Part shown: positions 20,583 through 29,605 of the stretch, in pieces
Numbering within the stretch: position 1 is the first letter of the stretch
Layout: the number at the start of each line of letters is the position of its first letter
Origin: Blastococcus sp. TF02-09
GTDB lineage: Bacteria; Actinomycetota; Actinomycetes; Mycobacteriales; Geodermatophilaceae
Assembly (NCBI RefSeq): GCF_003319105.1
Contig: NZ_QOHH01000001.1
Coordinates: 434,001-498,000 of the forward strand
Direction: 5' to 3'
DNA length: 64,000 nucleotides
Notes under the pieces: generated by a model
Seen by the model: only the letters and a program-made list of their open reading frames with translations
What the model was told of the DNA's origin: nothing
Database searches by the model: none
Program-made: the position numbers and the translations under genes

Positions 20583-21410
20583 TCAGTCGGGCGCAGCGTA
20601 TTGAGCCTCCGGGAGCGGCCGCAACGCGTCGACGAGGAGCTCGGGCTCCTGCACGACCTCGACCGAGCCGCCGCGGCCGCCGACCGCCTGCACCACTCCC
20701 CCGGGGATGTTGAGAGCCGTCTCCATGTCCTGGGGGGAGCCCAGCACGAGCACCTCGTAGGGGGCGGTGATCGGCCGGCCGTCGATCATCAGCGCCCCCG
20801 GGACGCCGGTGACCGCGGTGCTCAGCCCCACCCGGACGCCGTCGAACTGCATCGTCTCCGCCCCCGCCCCGCGCAGCTCCTGGACGACGTCGATCAGGTC
20901 GGTGACCCGCAGCGCGTCGTCCGGGTCGCGGATGGTCAGCCGCAGCCCGGGCCCCCGGGCCGGGGCGGTGCCGTTGAGCACCGCGAGGGCGGCCGCGCGG
21001 GTCTGCGCCTCCTCCAGCGCCGAGGCGCTCTCGCTGTCGGAGCTGGTGAGCTGGCGCAGGGCGCTGCGCTGGTCGGCGATCAGCTCCCGCAACCGGACGC
21101 CGCGCGCGCTGACCTCGTCGACGATGCGCACGAGGTCCTCCTCCCGCGCGCCGGCGAGGGCCTGCTCGTCGTCGGAGTTGCGCACCTGGACGGTGAAGGC
21201 GAAGCCGAGGATCAGCGTGAGGACGCCGATGAGCAGCGCGGCCGGCAGGTCACGGCGTCGTCCGGGTGCTGCCTCTCCCCCGCCCGTGCCTGCGTCGGCG
21301 GGCTGCTGCGGAGCGGCGTCCTCCGCGACCGGCTCGGGCGCGGTGCCCGGTTCGGTGGGTTCCGGCTCCTCCCCCGCGGGGGGCGGGTCGACCGGCGGGT
21401 CGGTGCTCAT
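20583..21410 (-). CDS. DUF881 family membrane protein (Rv1825-like)
   Basis: A 275-residue protein with an acidic, Pro-rich N-terminal tail (1-50), one membrane segment (~55-75) and an extracytoplasmic part beginning with a coiled-coil stretch (~80-135). The DUF881 core follows: R-G-P-G-L-R-L-T-I-R-D-P, D-L-I-D-V-V-Q-E-L-R-G-A-G-A-E and A-P-Y-E-V-L-V-L-G-S-P. Function is unknown; Streptomyces and mycobacterial versions are always with the small basic protein gene. Its ATG overlaps that gene's stop (ATGA). The C-terminal region is predicted outside the membrane. Confidence 0.9.
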   Translation of the reverse strand: MSTDPPVDPPPAGEEPEPTEPGTAPEPVAEDAAPQQPADAGTGGGEAAPGRRRDLPAALLIGVLTLILGFAFTVQVRNSDDEQALAGAREEDLVRIVDEVSARGVRLRELIADQRSALRQLTSSDSESASALEEAQTRAAALAVLNGTAPARGPGLRLTIRDPDDALRVTDLIDVVQELRGAGAETMQFDGVRVGLSTAVTGVPGALMIDGRPITAPYEVLVLGSPQDMETALNIPGGVVQAVGGRGGSVEVVQEPELLVDALRPLPEAQYAAPD

Positions 21411-21739
21411 GCGCGGAAGACGTGCCGCCGGATGGCCGCGGCGTTGCCGAAGATGCGGATGCCGAGCACGACGACGACGGCGGTGGACAGCTGCGCGCCC
21501 ACGCCGAGCTGGTCGCCGAGGAACACGATGAGCGCGGCGACGACGACGTTGGAGACGAAGGAGATGACGAAGACCTTGGCGTCGAAGATGCCGTCCAGCC
21601 GCGCCCGGAAGCCGCCGAACACCGCGTCGAGCGCCGCGACGACGGCGATCGGCAGGTAGGGCTGCAGCCACAGCGGGACCGTGGGGTCGAGCAGCAGGCC
21701 GAGCAGGACGCCGGCCACCAGGCCGAGGATCGGGATCAC
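21407..21739 (-). CDS. Small basic family membrane protein (DUF1290, Rv1824-like)
   Basis: A 110-residue protein with three hydrophobic segments: I-L-G-L-V-A-G-V-L-L-G-L-L-L at the start, L-P-I-A-V-V-A-A-L-D-A-V-F-G-G-F-R-A and V-S-N-V-V-V-A-A-L-I-V-F-L-G. The D-A-V-F-G-G-x-R-A motif is the family signature. Known as sbp, it always pairs with DUF881 genes in actinobacteria and firmicutes; its role is unresolved but envelope or division-related. It overlaps the downstream DUF881 gene and lies 3 bases from the upstream one. Confidence 0.92.
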   Translation of the reverse strand: MIPILGLVAGVLLGLLLDPTVPLWLQPYLPIAVVAALDAVFGGFRARLDGIFDAKVFVISFVSNVVVAALIVFLGDQLGVGAQLSTAVVVVLGIRIFGNAAAIRRHVFRA

Positions 21740-21742
21740 GGG

Positions 21743-22666
21743 TCAGTCTCCGGTCGCGGGGTCGGACGGCGGTGCGTCGGGCTGGTCGGGCTCGTCGGGC
21801 ACCGGCTGGGCCGCGCGCAGCTCGGGCGTGCTGGCAGCGGGCAGGCTCAGCTCCTCCTCGCGGGAGAAGTCGAAGCGCAGCCCGTAGGTCTCCTCGATGA
21901 GGGCGAGCGAGCCCACCTCCGGGCTGGAGAGGAAGCCGCTGGAGAGGGTCTCCGGATCGCCGATGGCGCTCACCTCGTAGGGGTTGGTCACCGGGCGGAA
22001 GTCCACCAGCACGGCCTCGCCGGCGAACCGGATCGCGCTGGTCGGGCCCAGCCGCTGGCCGTTGATGCTGATCGCCTCGGCACCGGCGGCCCAGAGCGCG
22101 TTGACCACCAGCTGCAGGTCGCCGTCGCGGACGCGGCCGCGGACGTCGCCCTCGTCCTCGCCGCCCACGGGGTCGTCGTCCGCGTCGGACCCGGCGTTGG
22201 CCAGGGTGACCAGGAGCCCGGGGCCCCGGACCGGCACCGCCGCCGCACCCGCCTCCGCCTCGGCCAGCGCGTCGAGCGCCCGCTGGCCCGTGGTGGAGGA
22301 CGCGAGCAGCTCGTCGCGGGCGCGGGTGACCTCCGCCCGCAGCTCCTCGAGCTGGGCGGCGAGCTCGTCGCTGGCGTCGGACCCGGTGCGGATGTCCTCG
22401 ACCAGGGCGGCCCGGATCTCCTGCCGGCCCTGCACGCGGGCGGCGGCCTGATCGTAGGTGACCGCGGCCAGCACGCCGGCCACCACCATGGTCAGCGCCA
22501 CGAGCACGGCGCCGCGGCGTCGGCGTCCGCCGGCCGCAGGGCCACCGCGCGCGGCCCGCGCCTCCGCGGCCTGGGCGTAGGCCGGGTCCAGCGTCTCGGC
22601 GAGCACGTCGTCGAGGAGCGAGGCGCCGAGGGAGCGCGGGCCTCCTCCGGGGGGACGAGCGGTCAC
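21743..22666 (-). CDS. DUF881 family membrane protein (Rv1823-like)
   Basis: A 307-residue protein with a cytoplasmic N-terminus carrying a basic R-R-R-R-G stretch, one membrane segment (~53-70) and a coiled-coil of ~60 residues. The DUF881 core follows: V-R-G-P-G-L-L-V-T-L-A-N, V-V-N-A-L-W-A-A-G-A-E-A-I-S-I-N-G-Q-R and N-P-Y-E-V-S-A-I-G-D-P. An acidic insertion of about 18 residues (D/E/G-rich) sits in the core and looks lineage-specific. GTG 22666 overlaps the pgsA stop (GTGA), so translation is coupled. Confidence 0.9.
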   Translation of the reverse strand: MTARPPGGGPRSLGASLLDDVLAETLDPAYAQAAEARAARGGPAAGGRRRRGAVLVALTMVVAGVLAAVTYDQAAARVQGRQEIRAALVEDIRTGSDASDELAAQLEELRAEVTRARDELLASSTTGQRALDALAEAEAGAAAVPVRGPGLLVTLANAGSDADDDPVGGEDEGDVRGRVRDGDLQLVVNALWAAGAEAISINGQRLGPTSAIRFAGEAVLVDFRPVTNPYEVSAIGDPETLSSGFLSSPEVGSLALIEETYGLRFDFSREEELSLPAASTPELRAAQPVPDEPDQPDAPPSDPATGD

Positions 22667-23313
22667 GGCACCGCGCCCGCGGCGGCCCGCTCGGCCCGCA
22701 CGATCCCGGCGACCTGGACCACGTAGAACACGCCCGCCAGGAGGTACAGGGCGGTGCCCCAGATGCTGAACGCCCACGCGAAGGGCGCGATGGCCGTGGC
22801 GAACCAGCCCGTGCCCTCGGCGAGCATCAGCCCCGGGAAGGCGTACAGCAGCAGGAAGGTCGCGGCCTTGCCCAGGTAGTGCACCTGCAGCGGCGGGTAG
22901 CCGTAGCGGCGCAGGACGAGCAGCCCGATGCCGAGCACGACCTCGCGGCCCAGGAGCAGCGCGACCATCCAGACCGGTGCGATGTCGCGCAGGGCCAGGG
23001 CGACCAGCGTGCAGACGATGTAGAGGCGGTCGGCCGCGGGGTCCAGCAGCGCGCCGAGGCGGCTGCTCTGGTCCAGCCAGCGGGCCAGCTTGCCGTCGGC
23101 CCAGTCGGTGATGCCCGAGATCATCAGGACGACCACCGCCCAGCCGTCGGCCTCGGGCCCGAGCAGCAGCCAGAGGAACAGCGGCACGCCCAGCAGGCGC
23201 AGCACCGACAGCGCGTTGGGCAGCGTCCAGACCCGGTCGGGCAGGTCGTCCCGTCCTCCGGGACCGCCGTGCGCCGCCGTCGTCTCGGCCGACGGCCCGT
23301 TCGACGACGTCAC
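22663..23313 (-). CDS. pgsA: CDP-alcohol phosphatidyltransferase (PgsA2-like)
   Basis: A 216-residue membrane enzyme. The full CDP-alcohol phosphotransferase signature is intact: Asp70-x2-Asp73-Gly74-x2-Ala77-Arg78-x8-Gly87-x3-Asp91-x3-Asp95. About five to six hydrophobic segments surround it. The class moves a phosphatidyl group from CDP-diacylglycerol to a polyol; the order matches Rv1822 (pgsA2), annotated as a phosphatidylglycerophosphate synthase. The acceptor cannot be proven from sequence. GTG 23313 has GGAGGG just upstream, and TAGCCT at 23346-23351 is a fitting -10 element. Confidence 0.9.
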   Translation of the reverse strand: MTSSNGPSAETTAAHGGPGGRDDLPDRVWTLPNALSVLRLLGVPLFLWLLLGPEADGWAVVVLMISGITDWADGKLARWLDQSSRLGALLDPAADRLYIVCTLVALALRDIAPVWMVALLLGREVVLGIGLLVLRRYGYPPLQVHYLGKAATFLLLYAFPGLMLAEGTGWFATAIAPFAWAFSIWGTALYLLAGVFYVVQVAGIVRAERAAAGAVP

Positions 23314-23383
23314 GATCCCTCCAGCCCGCTGCTCACCCTGGGCAGAGGCTAGCGGCCTCCCGGCCCGTGACGGACGGCGACGC

Positions 23384-25465
23384 TCAGGCGGGGACCGTCA
23401 CGGAGGCCGGTGCCGGTTCGTGCCCGAGCGGACGGCGGGTGAACGAGCCGGTGCCGTGGGTGATCGACCGCAGCGCGCCGGGGTAGCCGAGCAGCTCGAT
23501 CTCGGGCACCTCCGCCCGCACCGTCGCGAGGCCCTGCCCGGGATCGGTGTCGCTGCCGGTGACCCGCGCCCGGCGGGAGGACAGGTCGCTCATCACCGCG
23601 CCGACGTACTCCCCCGGCACCTCCACCGCGACCTCGCACCACGGCTCCAGCACCCGGGTGCCGGCCGCCGCGGCGATCTCCCGGAGGGCCAGGGCGCCGG
23701 CGGACTGGAAGGCGGCGTCGGAGGAGTCGACCGAGTGGGCCTTGCCGTCGACCAGCGTGACGTGGACGTCGACGACGGCGCGGTCACCGCCCAGACCGCG
23801 CTCGGCCTGCGCCCGGATGCCCTTCTCGACACTGCCGTGGAACTGCGAGGGCACCGTGCCGCCCACGATCCGCTGCTCGAAGACGATCCCGCTGCCGGGC
23901 GGCCCGGGCTCCCCCTCGACGACCACGACGGCGTACTGGCCGTGCCCCCCGGACTGCTTGACGTGGCGGGCCGTGACCCGCGCCGCCCCGGCCAGGGTCT
24001 CCACCAGCGGCACCCGCACCGGGACGGTGGCGACCGAGACGCCGTGCCGGGTGCGCAGCCGCTCGAGGAGCACCTCGGCGTGCGCCTCGCCCACGCACCA
24101 CAGCAGCAGCTGCCCGGTGTCCGGACGGCGTTCGAGGCGCACGGTGGGGTCCTCGGCGACCAGCCGCGCCAGCGCCGTCGCCAGCCGGTCGTCGTCCCCG
24201 CGGGAGGCGGCCTCCACGGCCACCGGCAGCTGCGGCGTGGGCAGCTGCCACGGTGGCACCAGCCGCGGGTCGTCCGGGGAGGACAGCGTGTCGCCGGTCT
24301 CGGCGCTGGTCAGCCGGCCGATCGCGCAGACGTCGCCGGCCGGGCACGCCGGGACCAGCCGCAGCGCCGTCCCGAGGGGCGAGCTGAGGGCGCCGATCCG
24401 CTCGTCGACGTCGTGGTCGGGGTGGCCCCGCTCGGCCAGGCCGTGCCCGGAGACGTGGACGGCGGCGTCGGGCCGCAGGGTGCCGGAGAAGACGCGCACC
24501 AGCGAGACCCGGCCCACGTAGGGGTCGGTCGTCGTCTTGACCACCTCGGCGACCAGCGGGCCGTCGGGGTCGCAGGTCAGCGCCGGGGCCGCCGCACCGT
24601 CCGGTCGGGTGACGGGCGGGCAGCCGTGCTCGCACGGGCTCGGGAAGCCGGCGACCACCAGCTCCAGCAGCGCGTCGACGCCCACCCCGGACGGCGGCGC
24701 GGAGCACAGGACCGGGTGGAAGTGGCCGCGGGCGACGGCGGTCTCCAGGTCGGCGATGAGGTCGGCCTGCACCAGCTGGTCCCCGGCGAGGTAGCGCTCC
24801 ATGAGCACCTCGTCCTCGCTCTCGCCGATGATGCCCTCGATCAGCTCGGAGCGGAGCCGGTCCGCCTCGTCCTCCCCCGCCCGGCCGGCCGTCGCGGCGG
24901 GGTCGAGCAGGGACACCAGGTCGCGCACCGAGCCGTCGGGCGCGCGGTCGACCAGGTGCACCGGGAAGACGCCCTCCCCCAGCTGCACCTGGCACAGCTG
25001 CACCGCCTCCTCGACGTCGGCCTGCGGGCGGTCGATCTGGGTGAGCACGACCGCGCGCGGCATCCCGACCGCCGCGCACTCCTGCCAGAGCGCCACGGTG
25101 GTCGCGTCCACCCCGTTGACGGCCGAGACGACGAAGACGGCGGCGTCGGCCGCGCGCAGGCCGGCGCGCAGCTCGCCGACGAAGTCGGGCGCCCCGGGGG
25201 TGTCCAGGAGGGTGATCCGCCGGCCGGCGTGCTCGACGGTGGCGACGCCCAGCGACACCGACCGCCGCTGCCGGATCTCGACGTCCTCGGTGTCCAGGCA
25301 GGTCGTGCCGTCCTCCACCCGGCCGGGGCGCGGCAGCGCGCCGGTCGCGACGAGCATCGCCTCGGCCAGCGTCGTCTTGCCGGCGCCCGAGCGCCCGACG
25401 AGGGCGACGTTGCGCACCTGCTCCGGCGGGCGGGGGGCCGGGGCGGGCGTGGTGTCCTTGGGCAT
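23384..25465 (-). CDS. fusA2: Elongation factor G-like protein (EF-G2)
   Basis: A 693-residue translational GTPase of EF-G length with all five domains. G1 is G-R-S-G-A-G-K-T (24-31), G3 is D-T-P-G-A-P-D-F. The G4 position reads L-T-Q-I-D instead of the canonical N-K-x-D, so guanine specificity or affinity may be altered. Domain IV has the Q-S-G-G-H-G-Q-Y and R-G-L-G-G-D blocks. This is the actinobacterial second EF-G (Rv0120c/FusA2 type), not the housekeeping fusA found with rpsL, rpsG and tuf. Mycobacterial EF-G2 was reported to lack normal translocation GTPase activity, so its role remains open. Confidence 0.9.
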   Translation of the reverse strand: MPKDTTPAPAPRPPEQVRNVALVGRSGAGKTTLAEAMLVATGALPRPGRVEDGTTCLDTEDVEIRQRRSVSLGVATVEHAGRRITLLDTPGAPDFVGELRAGLRAADAAVFVVSAVNGVDATTVALWQECAAVGMPRAVVLTQIDRPQADVEEAVQLCQVQLGEGVFPVHLVDRAPDGSVRDLVSLLDPAATAGRAGEDEADRLRSELIEGIIGESEDEVLMERYLAGDQLVQADLIADLETAVARGHFHPVLCSAPPSGVGVDALLELVVAGFPSPCEHGCPPVTRPDGAAAPALTCDPDGPLVAEVVKTTTDPYVGRVSLVRVFSGTLRPDAAVHVSGHGLAERGHPDHDVDERIGALSSPLGTALRLVPACPAGDVCAIGRLTSAETGDTLSSPDDPRLVPPWQLPTPQLPVAVEAASRGDDDRLATALARLVAEDPTVRLERRPDTGQLLLWCVGEAHAEVLLERLRTRHGVSVATVPVRVPLVETLAGAARVTARHVKQSGGHGQYAVVVVEGEPGPPGSGIVFEQRIVGGTVPSQFHGSVEKGIRAQAERGLGGDRAVVDVHVTLVDGKAHSVDSSDAAFQSAGALALREIAAAAGTRVLEPWCEVAVEVPGEYVGAVMSDLSSRRARVTGSDTDPGQGLATVRAEVPEIELLGYPGALRSITHGTGSFTRRPLGHEPAPASVTVPA

Positions 25466-25581
25466 CGGCCGGGCTCAGCTCTGCGGTCCGGGGGCGGCCG
25501 GCGACCGCGCCGGATCCCGGGTCGGGACGACGGTGCGGTCCGGGGCGGGGGCGTCCACGGCGGCCTCCTGACGGGTTCGGC

Positions 25582-25597
25582 TGTGGTCTGCGTCACA
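25582..25597. promoter_or_regulatory. CRP/GlxR-like site between fusA2 and membrane protein gene
   Basis: TGTGG-TCTGCG-TCACA, one mismatch from TGTGA-N6-TCACA, nested in 7-bp arms GGCTGTG / CACAGCC (25579-25600). The 276-bp divergent region has no gene, so either gene or both could be controlled. Binding is inferred from the palindrome only. Confidence 0.4.
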
Positions 25598-25741
25598 GCC
25601 TGCCCCGCGCCGGGGAGCGGATCAAGGACGAGTCGCCCGCCATCGCCGTCGGCGGCACCGACAGTGCGCATCCGCTCGGCCGGGCTCACCGGCGGCTACC
25701 CTGCGTCCGGCTCCGCCACCTACGACGTCTGGACAGCCCGC

Positions 25742-27520
25742 GTGACCACCAGCCGGACCGACGAACCGACCGCGGCTCTGCCCTCCGCGACCGTGGACGA
25801 GCCGGAGGACGCCGGGGCGAGCGCCTCCGCGGGCCCTCGCCGGTGGCTGCGTTGGACGCTGGGGGTGGTCGTCGTCCTGCTGGCCGTCGTGCCGTCCGTC
25901 CTGGGGCTGGCCGCACTGGCGCTCGACCGCGAGCAGCCCTACCTCCCCTTCGGGGACCAGGCGATCCTGGCGCTGTCGGTCGACGCCGTCGGCGAGCACG
26001 AGGTGCTGCTCGGCGCCTACTCGCGCTTCGGCTGGTACCACCCCGGGCCGATGGCCACCTACCTGCTGGCCGGCGTCTACGACCTGATGGGCGACTCGAC
26101 CCGGGCGCTGGCGGTGGGGACCCTGGTCCTCGGCGGGATCGCGTCGGCTGCCGCGGTGTGGCTGGTCAGCCGCCGGGCCGGCGCCCCGGCCGCGCTCTGG
26201 ACGGTGGTCGTGCTGGCGCTGACCGTGCGGACGCTGGGCGGAGGGTTCCTGTACGACTCGTGGAACCCCTTCCTCCCCGTGCTCCCGCTCCTGGCCGGCG
26301 TGCTCCTGTGCTGGACGGCCGTCCGGGGTGACGCGTGGGGGCTGCCGCTGGCCGTGGTGCCGCTGTCGCTCGCGGTGCAGGCGCACATCGGCTACCTCCC
26401 CGTGGTCGGCGCCGTCGTGGCGGTGCTGGTGGCGGGCCTGGTGCTCCGGGGCATCGGGCGCCTCCGCCGTCGCAACCGTCCGCCCGCCGCGGAGGACCCC
26501 GGACCGCACCGGCGGCTCTGGCGCTGGCCGGTCGCGGGCGTCGCCGCCGTCGGCCTGCTGGCGCTGCTCTGGACCCCGCCGGTCATCGAGCAGCGGAGAG
26601 GTGACCCCGGCAACCTCAGCGCTCTGGCCGACTACCTGACCGACAGCGCGCCCGAGGAGACCGCCGGGCTCGGGACCGGTCTGCGGAGCATCGCCGACGA
26701 GTTCGGGCGGCTGCCCGCCTACCTGACCGGCAACGGCGTGCCGCCCCAGCCCCTGCTGCCCGAGTCGTGGCCGGCGGTCGCCATCGGGGTGGGCCTGGTG
26801 CTCTTCCTGGCGGCGCTGGTGAACGCGGTGGTCCGCCGGCGGGCCGACACGATCTGGCTCGGCGTCTTCACCGCTGCCGTCGCCGCGGCCGGCGTGGCCG
26901 CCGTCGCCCGCGTGGACGGGCTGCCCTTCCCGTACCTCACGCGCTGGACGGTGGTCGTCGGCATCCTGGCCTGGACGACGATCGGGATGAGCTTCCTCCC
27001 GGATCTCGCGGCCCTCGCTCGCCGGCGGATGGGGCCGCGTCGCGCGGTCGTGGCGACGGCCGTCCCCCTCGGCGCGATGGCGACGGCCGCCGTCCTGGTC
27101 ACCGGGATCGGCACGGCCGCGGCCGACCCGCCGATGACCGACGTCACCGGACAGCTCGGGCGGCTCGAGGAGGCGGTCCTCGCCGACCTCGACCAGCGCG
27201 GGCTGCGCTCCGGCGGGGACGACCCGGTGGTGCGGGTCGACTTCGCCCCGACCACCCGCCCCGACGAGCTGGTGGGCACCTTCTGGCCCGGGACCGGGCT
27301 GGTGCTCGAGCTCGCCCGCGACGAGGTCGACGTGCAGGTCTCCTCGTTCTGGGACATGCCGTTCGGCGCCCGGTACACCGACCACGCCGACGACGCCGGC
27401 TACGTCGTCACGCTGGCCTACTCCGACGGGACGTCGCCGGCGCCCGTGCCGTGGCAGCAGGTGCTGGCCGTCGAGGGCGACCTCGCGGTCTACGGCGGGG
27501 TGCCCCCGGCGCTGGGCTGA
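25742..27520 (+). CDS. Large polytopic membrane protein, possible GT-C glycosyltransferase
   Basis: A 592-residue protein starting at GTG 25742, with a first membrane segment at ~40-60 and about ten more. A short motif G-D-Q-A-I-L-A-L-S-V-D lies early in the first extracytoplasmic loop, followed by G-W-Y-H-P-G-P-M near residue 100. Acidic-loop plus HPG-type motifs of this sort occur in GT-C sugar transferases that use lipid-linked donors. The last ~130 residues are extracytoplasmic. No close named family is recognised, so the role is an inference from architecture. Its end overlaps the convergent DUF2243 gene by 31 bp. Confidence 0.6.
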   Translation: MTTSRTDEPTAALPSATVDEPEDAGASASAGPRRWLRWTLGVVVVLLAVVPSVLGLAALALDREQPYLPFGDQAILALSVDAVGEHEVLLGAYSRFGWYHPGPMATYLLAGVYDLMGDSTRALAVGTLVLGGIASAAAVWLVSRRAGAPAALWTVVVLALTVRTLGGGFLYDSWNPFLPVLPLLAGVLLCWTAVRGDAWGLPLAVVPLSLAVQAHIGYLPVVGAVVAVLVAGLVLRGIGRLRRRNRPPAAEDPGPHRRLWRWPVAGVAAVGLLALLWTPPVIEQRRGDPGNLSALADYLTDSAPEETAGLGTGLRSIADEFGRLPAYLTGNGVPPQPLLPESWPAVAIGVGLVLFLAALVNAVVRRRADTIWLGVFTAAVAAAGVAAVARVDGLPFPYLTRWTVVVGILAWTTIGMSFLPDLAALARRRMGPRRAVVATAVPLGAMATAAVLVTGIGTAAADPPMTDVTGQLGRLEEAVLADLDQRGLRSGGDDPVVRVDFAPTTRPDELVGTFWPGTGLVLELARDEVDVQVSSFWDMPFGARYTDHADDAGYVVTLAYSDGTSPAPVPWQQVLAVEGDLAVYGGVPPALG

Positions 27521-28038
27521 CGGTCGGACCGGGCGTCGGCCCGCGCCTCCAGGTCGCGGACGCCGCGGCGGTGGACGAGGGCGCCGACCGCGACGAGCAG
27601 GACGCCGGAGAGCAGGAAGCCGAGGTCCCACGCGAGCGGTCCGCCCAGGTCATCACGCACGTGGTGGACGCCGAGGATGTGGTGGTCGACCAGGCCCTCG
27701 ACGAGGTCGAACAGGCCCCACCCGGCGACGACGAGGCCGAGGTGGAAGCGCCAGCTCGGCGCGATCCGCCCCTGCCGCCAGGCGACCAGCGCCGTCACCA
27801 TCCCGGCGACGGCGGCCAGCCACGTGCCCAGGTGGAAGAAGCCGTCGGCCACCGTGTTGGCCTCCAGGCCGGCCAGCGTGCCGGGATCGCGACCGTCGAC
27901 CGAGCTGATCATGTGGTGCCACTGCAGGATCTGGTGCAGGACGATGCCGTCGACGAAGCCGCCGAAGCCGATGCCGTAGAGGAGCCCCGACGCCTTCGAG
28001 GGCAGCCGCTCCCCCGCCGTCGTCGGCCTGCGCGCCAT
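27490..28038 (-). CDS. DUF2243 membrane protein
   Basis: A 182-residue protein starting at ATG 28038. It has four to five membrane segments with the DUF2243 signature G-F-V-D-G-I-V-L-H-Q-I-L-Q-W-H-H, then D-G-F-F-H-L, G-L-F-D-L-V-E-G-L-V-D-H-H-I-L-G-V-H-H-V-R. Many membrane-embedded His residues could bind heme or metal; the function is unknown. The basic, Arg-rich C-terminal tail reaches 31 bp into the end of the opposing membrane-protein gene. Confidence 0.88.
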   Translation of the reverse strand: MARRPTTAGERLPSKASGLLYGIGFGGFVDGIVLHQILQWHHMISSVDGRDPGTLAGLEANTVADGFFHLGTWLAAVAGMVTALVAWRQGRIAPSWRFHLGLVVAGWGLFDLVEGLVDHHILGVHHVRDDLGGPLAWDLGFLLSGVLLVAVGALVHRRGVRDLEARADARSDRQPSAGGTPP

Positions 28039-28093
28039 GCCGCAGCCGCTACCCCGGTGCGGCGACCGGCACCCCTCGGCGCATCCTGTCGTC

Positions 28094-28297
28094 ATGAGCA
28101 CCAGCGACCACGCCGCCGGCCGGGCGCAGTCCACCGGGACGGCGCACGCCGTCCTGGCCGCCACCGCCGACCTGCCCGCGCCGTGGGCGGCGATCTGCGG
28201 CGCCTCGGTCGACGTCGTCCAGGGCAGGTGGAACGGCCCGCGCGGGCTGGGGTCGGCCGATCCCTGCGCCGAGTGCCGCCGGCTCACCGGGACCTGA
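28094..28297 (+). CDS. Small conserved-looking protein with C-terminal CxxC
   Basis: A 67-residue product starting at ATG 28094, divergent from the DUF2243 gene with 55 bases between starts. It reads W-A-A-I-C-G-A-S-V-D near residue 35 and D-P-C-A-E-C-R-R-L at the end, so three Cys could form a metal site. Codon third positions are strongly G/C, as in real genes here. A strong terminator follows ~100 bases downstream. No named family is recognised. Confidence 0.55.
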   Translation: MSTSDHAAGRAQSTGTAHAVLAATADLPAPWAAICGASVDVVQGRWNGPRGLGSADPCAECRRLTGT

Positions 28298-28393
28298 GCG
28301 CGGCCCCCTCTCCCTCGCTGCTTGGCTCGTGCGCGACGACGTCGCCGCGTCGTTGTTAGGGATAACGGTCGTACCACGGCCGATGACGTGCGG

Positions 28394-28428
28394 CGGCGGC
28401 GCACTCCGGGCGAGGGAGTGCGCCGCCG
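28394..28428. terminator. Convergent terminator hairpin
   Basis: Perfect 14-bp arms CGGCGGCGCACTCC / GGAGTGCGCCGCCG with a 7-nt loop, between the small plus-strand gene and the end of the nitronate monooxygenase gene. There is no T-run, as is common in high-GC actinobacteria. Confidence 0.65.
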
Positions 28429-28448
28429 GTGCACGGCGTCGTCGGGGC

Positions 28449-29594
28449 TCAGCTCTCCACGAGGCGGGTGAGCCGCTCGACGGCCTCGACGAACTCCTCG
28501 ACCATCTCGAGCACGACGCGGCGGGCGGGCCGGACGCTGCTCATGCTCGCGCTGCCGACGATCTGGCCGACGAAGTAGGTCGCCAGGTCGTTCGCGGGCG
28601 TGCCCGGCGTGCCCGCCACGCGGTTGATCCGGGCCTGCGCCTCGCCGACCAGCATCGGCTGGAGGGGCATCGGCAGCGTGCCCGGCCCCTCGGGAGACTC
28701 CCACTCCTCGGTCCACGGGCTCCGCAGCATCCGCGCCGGCTTCCCGGTGATGGACCGCGAGCGGACGGTGTCGCCCAGCCCCGCCCGGAGGAACTTCTCC
28801 TTGACCGCCGGGGTGGTCTCGGCCTCCTCCGTGGTCAGCCACACCGAGCCGCACCACACGCCGTCGGCACCCAGGGCCATGCCGGCCGCGAGCTGCCGGC
28901 CGCGCCCGATGCCCCCGGCGGCCAGCACCGGCAGCCCGCCCACGGCGTCGACCACCTCGGGCACGAGCACCATCGTCGCGATCTGACCGGTGTGCCCGCC
29001 GGCCTCGGTGCCCTGCGCGACGACGAGGTCGGCACCCGCGGCCCGGTGCCGGACGGCGTGCTCGACCGACCCGGCCAGCGCCGCGACCGGGATGCCGGCG
29101 CCGTGCGCGCGCTCGATGAAGTGCGGCGGCGGCGGGCCGAGCGCGGAGGCGACGAGCTTCGTCTCATGGGCGAAGAGGACGTCGAGCAGCGGCGCCATGC
29201 TCCGGGGGTCCACCCGCATGCCGCCCACGCCGGAGCTGCGGCCCCCGGTCGGCGCGCCGTCGGGCAGCGGCGGGATGCCGTACCGGTCGAGCAGCCCGTC
29301 CAGCCACTGCCGGTGGGCCGCCGGCAGGAGATCGCCGAGGGCCTCCCGGTCCAGGCCGCCGGACTCCGAGCCCGCGAACTTCTCCGGGACGAGGAGGTCG
29401 ACGCCGTAGGGGCGGCCCTTCACCTCCGCCTCGATCCAGGCGAGGTCGACGTCCAGCTGCTCCGGCGTGTGCGCCACGGCACCGAGCACGCCGAGCCCGC
29501 CGGCGTTGGTGACGGCGGCGACCACGTCACGGCAGTGGCTGAAGGCGAAGATCGGGACGTCGATGCCGACGAGGTCGGTGGCGGCTGTGCGCAC
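28449..29594 (-). CDS. Nitronate monooxygenase family flavoprotein
   Basis: A 381-residue FMN-dependent TIM-barrel protein (PF03060). Recognisable parts are T-N-A-G-G-L-G-V-L-G-A near 29, A-Q-G-T-E-A-G-G-H-T-G (the catalytic His region) near 190, L-A-A-G-G-I-G-R-G near 222 and G-A-D-G-V-W-C-G-S. These enzymes oxidise nitronates such as propionate-3-nitronate; close actinobacterial paralogues are often annotated only by family. It starts at GTG 29594, 11 bases after the tetR stop on the same strand, so both share the promoter at 30257-30285. Confidence 0.88.
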   Translation of the reverse strand: MRTAATDLVGIDVPIFAFSHCRDVVAAVTNAGGLGVLGAVAHTPEQLDVDLAWIEAEVKGRPYGVDLLVPEKFAGSESGGLDREALGDLLPAAHRQWLDGLLDRYGIPPLPDGAPTGGRSSGVGGMRVDPRSMAPLLDVLFAHETKLVASALGPPPPHFIERAHGAGIPVAALAGSVEHAVRHRAAGADLVVAQGTEAGGHTGQIATMVLVPEVVDAVGGLPVLAAGGIGRGRQLAAGMALGADGVWCGSVWLTTEEAETTPAVKEKFLRAGLGDTVRSRSITGKPARMLRSPWTEEWESPEGPGTLPMPLQPMLVGEAQARINRVAGTPGTPANDLATYFVGQIVGSASMSSVRPARRVVLEMVEEFVEAVERLTRLVES

Positions 29595-29605
29595 GGGAGT
29601 GCCTC

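Noticed and set aside
28357..28366. TAGGGATAAC, identical to the first ten bases of the I-SceI homing site
   Set aside because: The remaining eight bases of the site do not match and no intron or LAGLIDADG gene is near; chance match.
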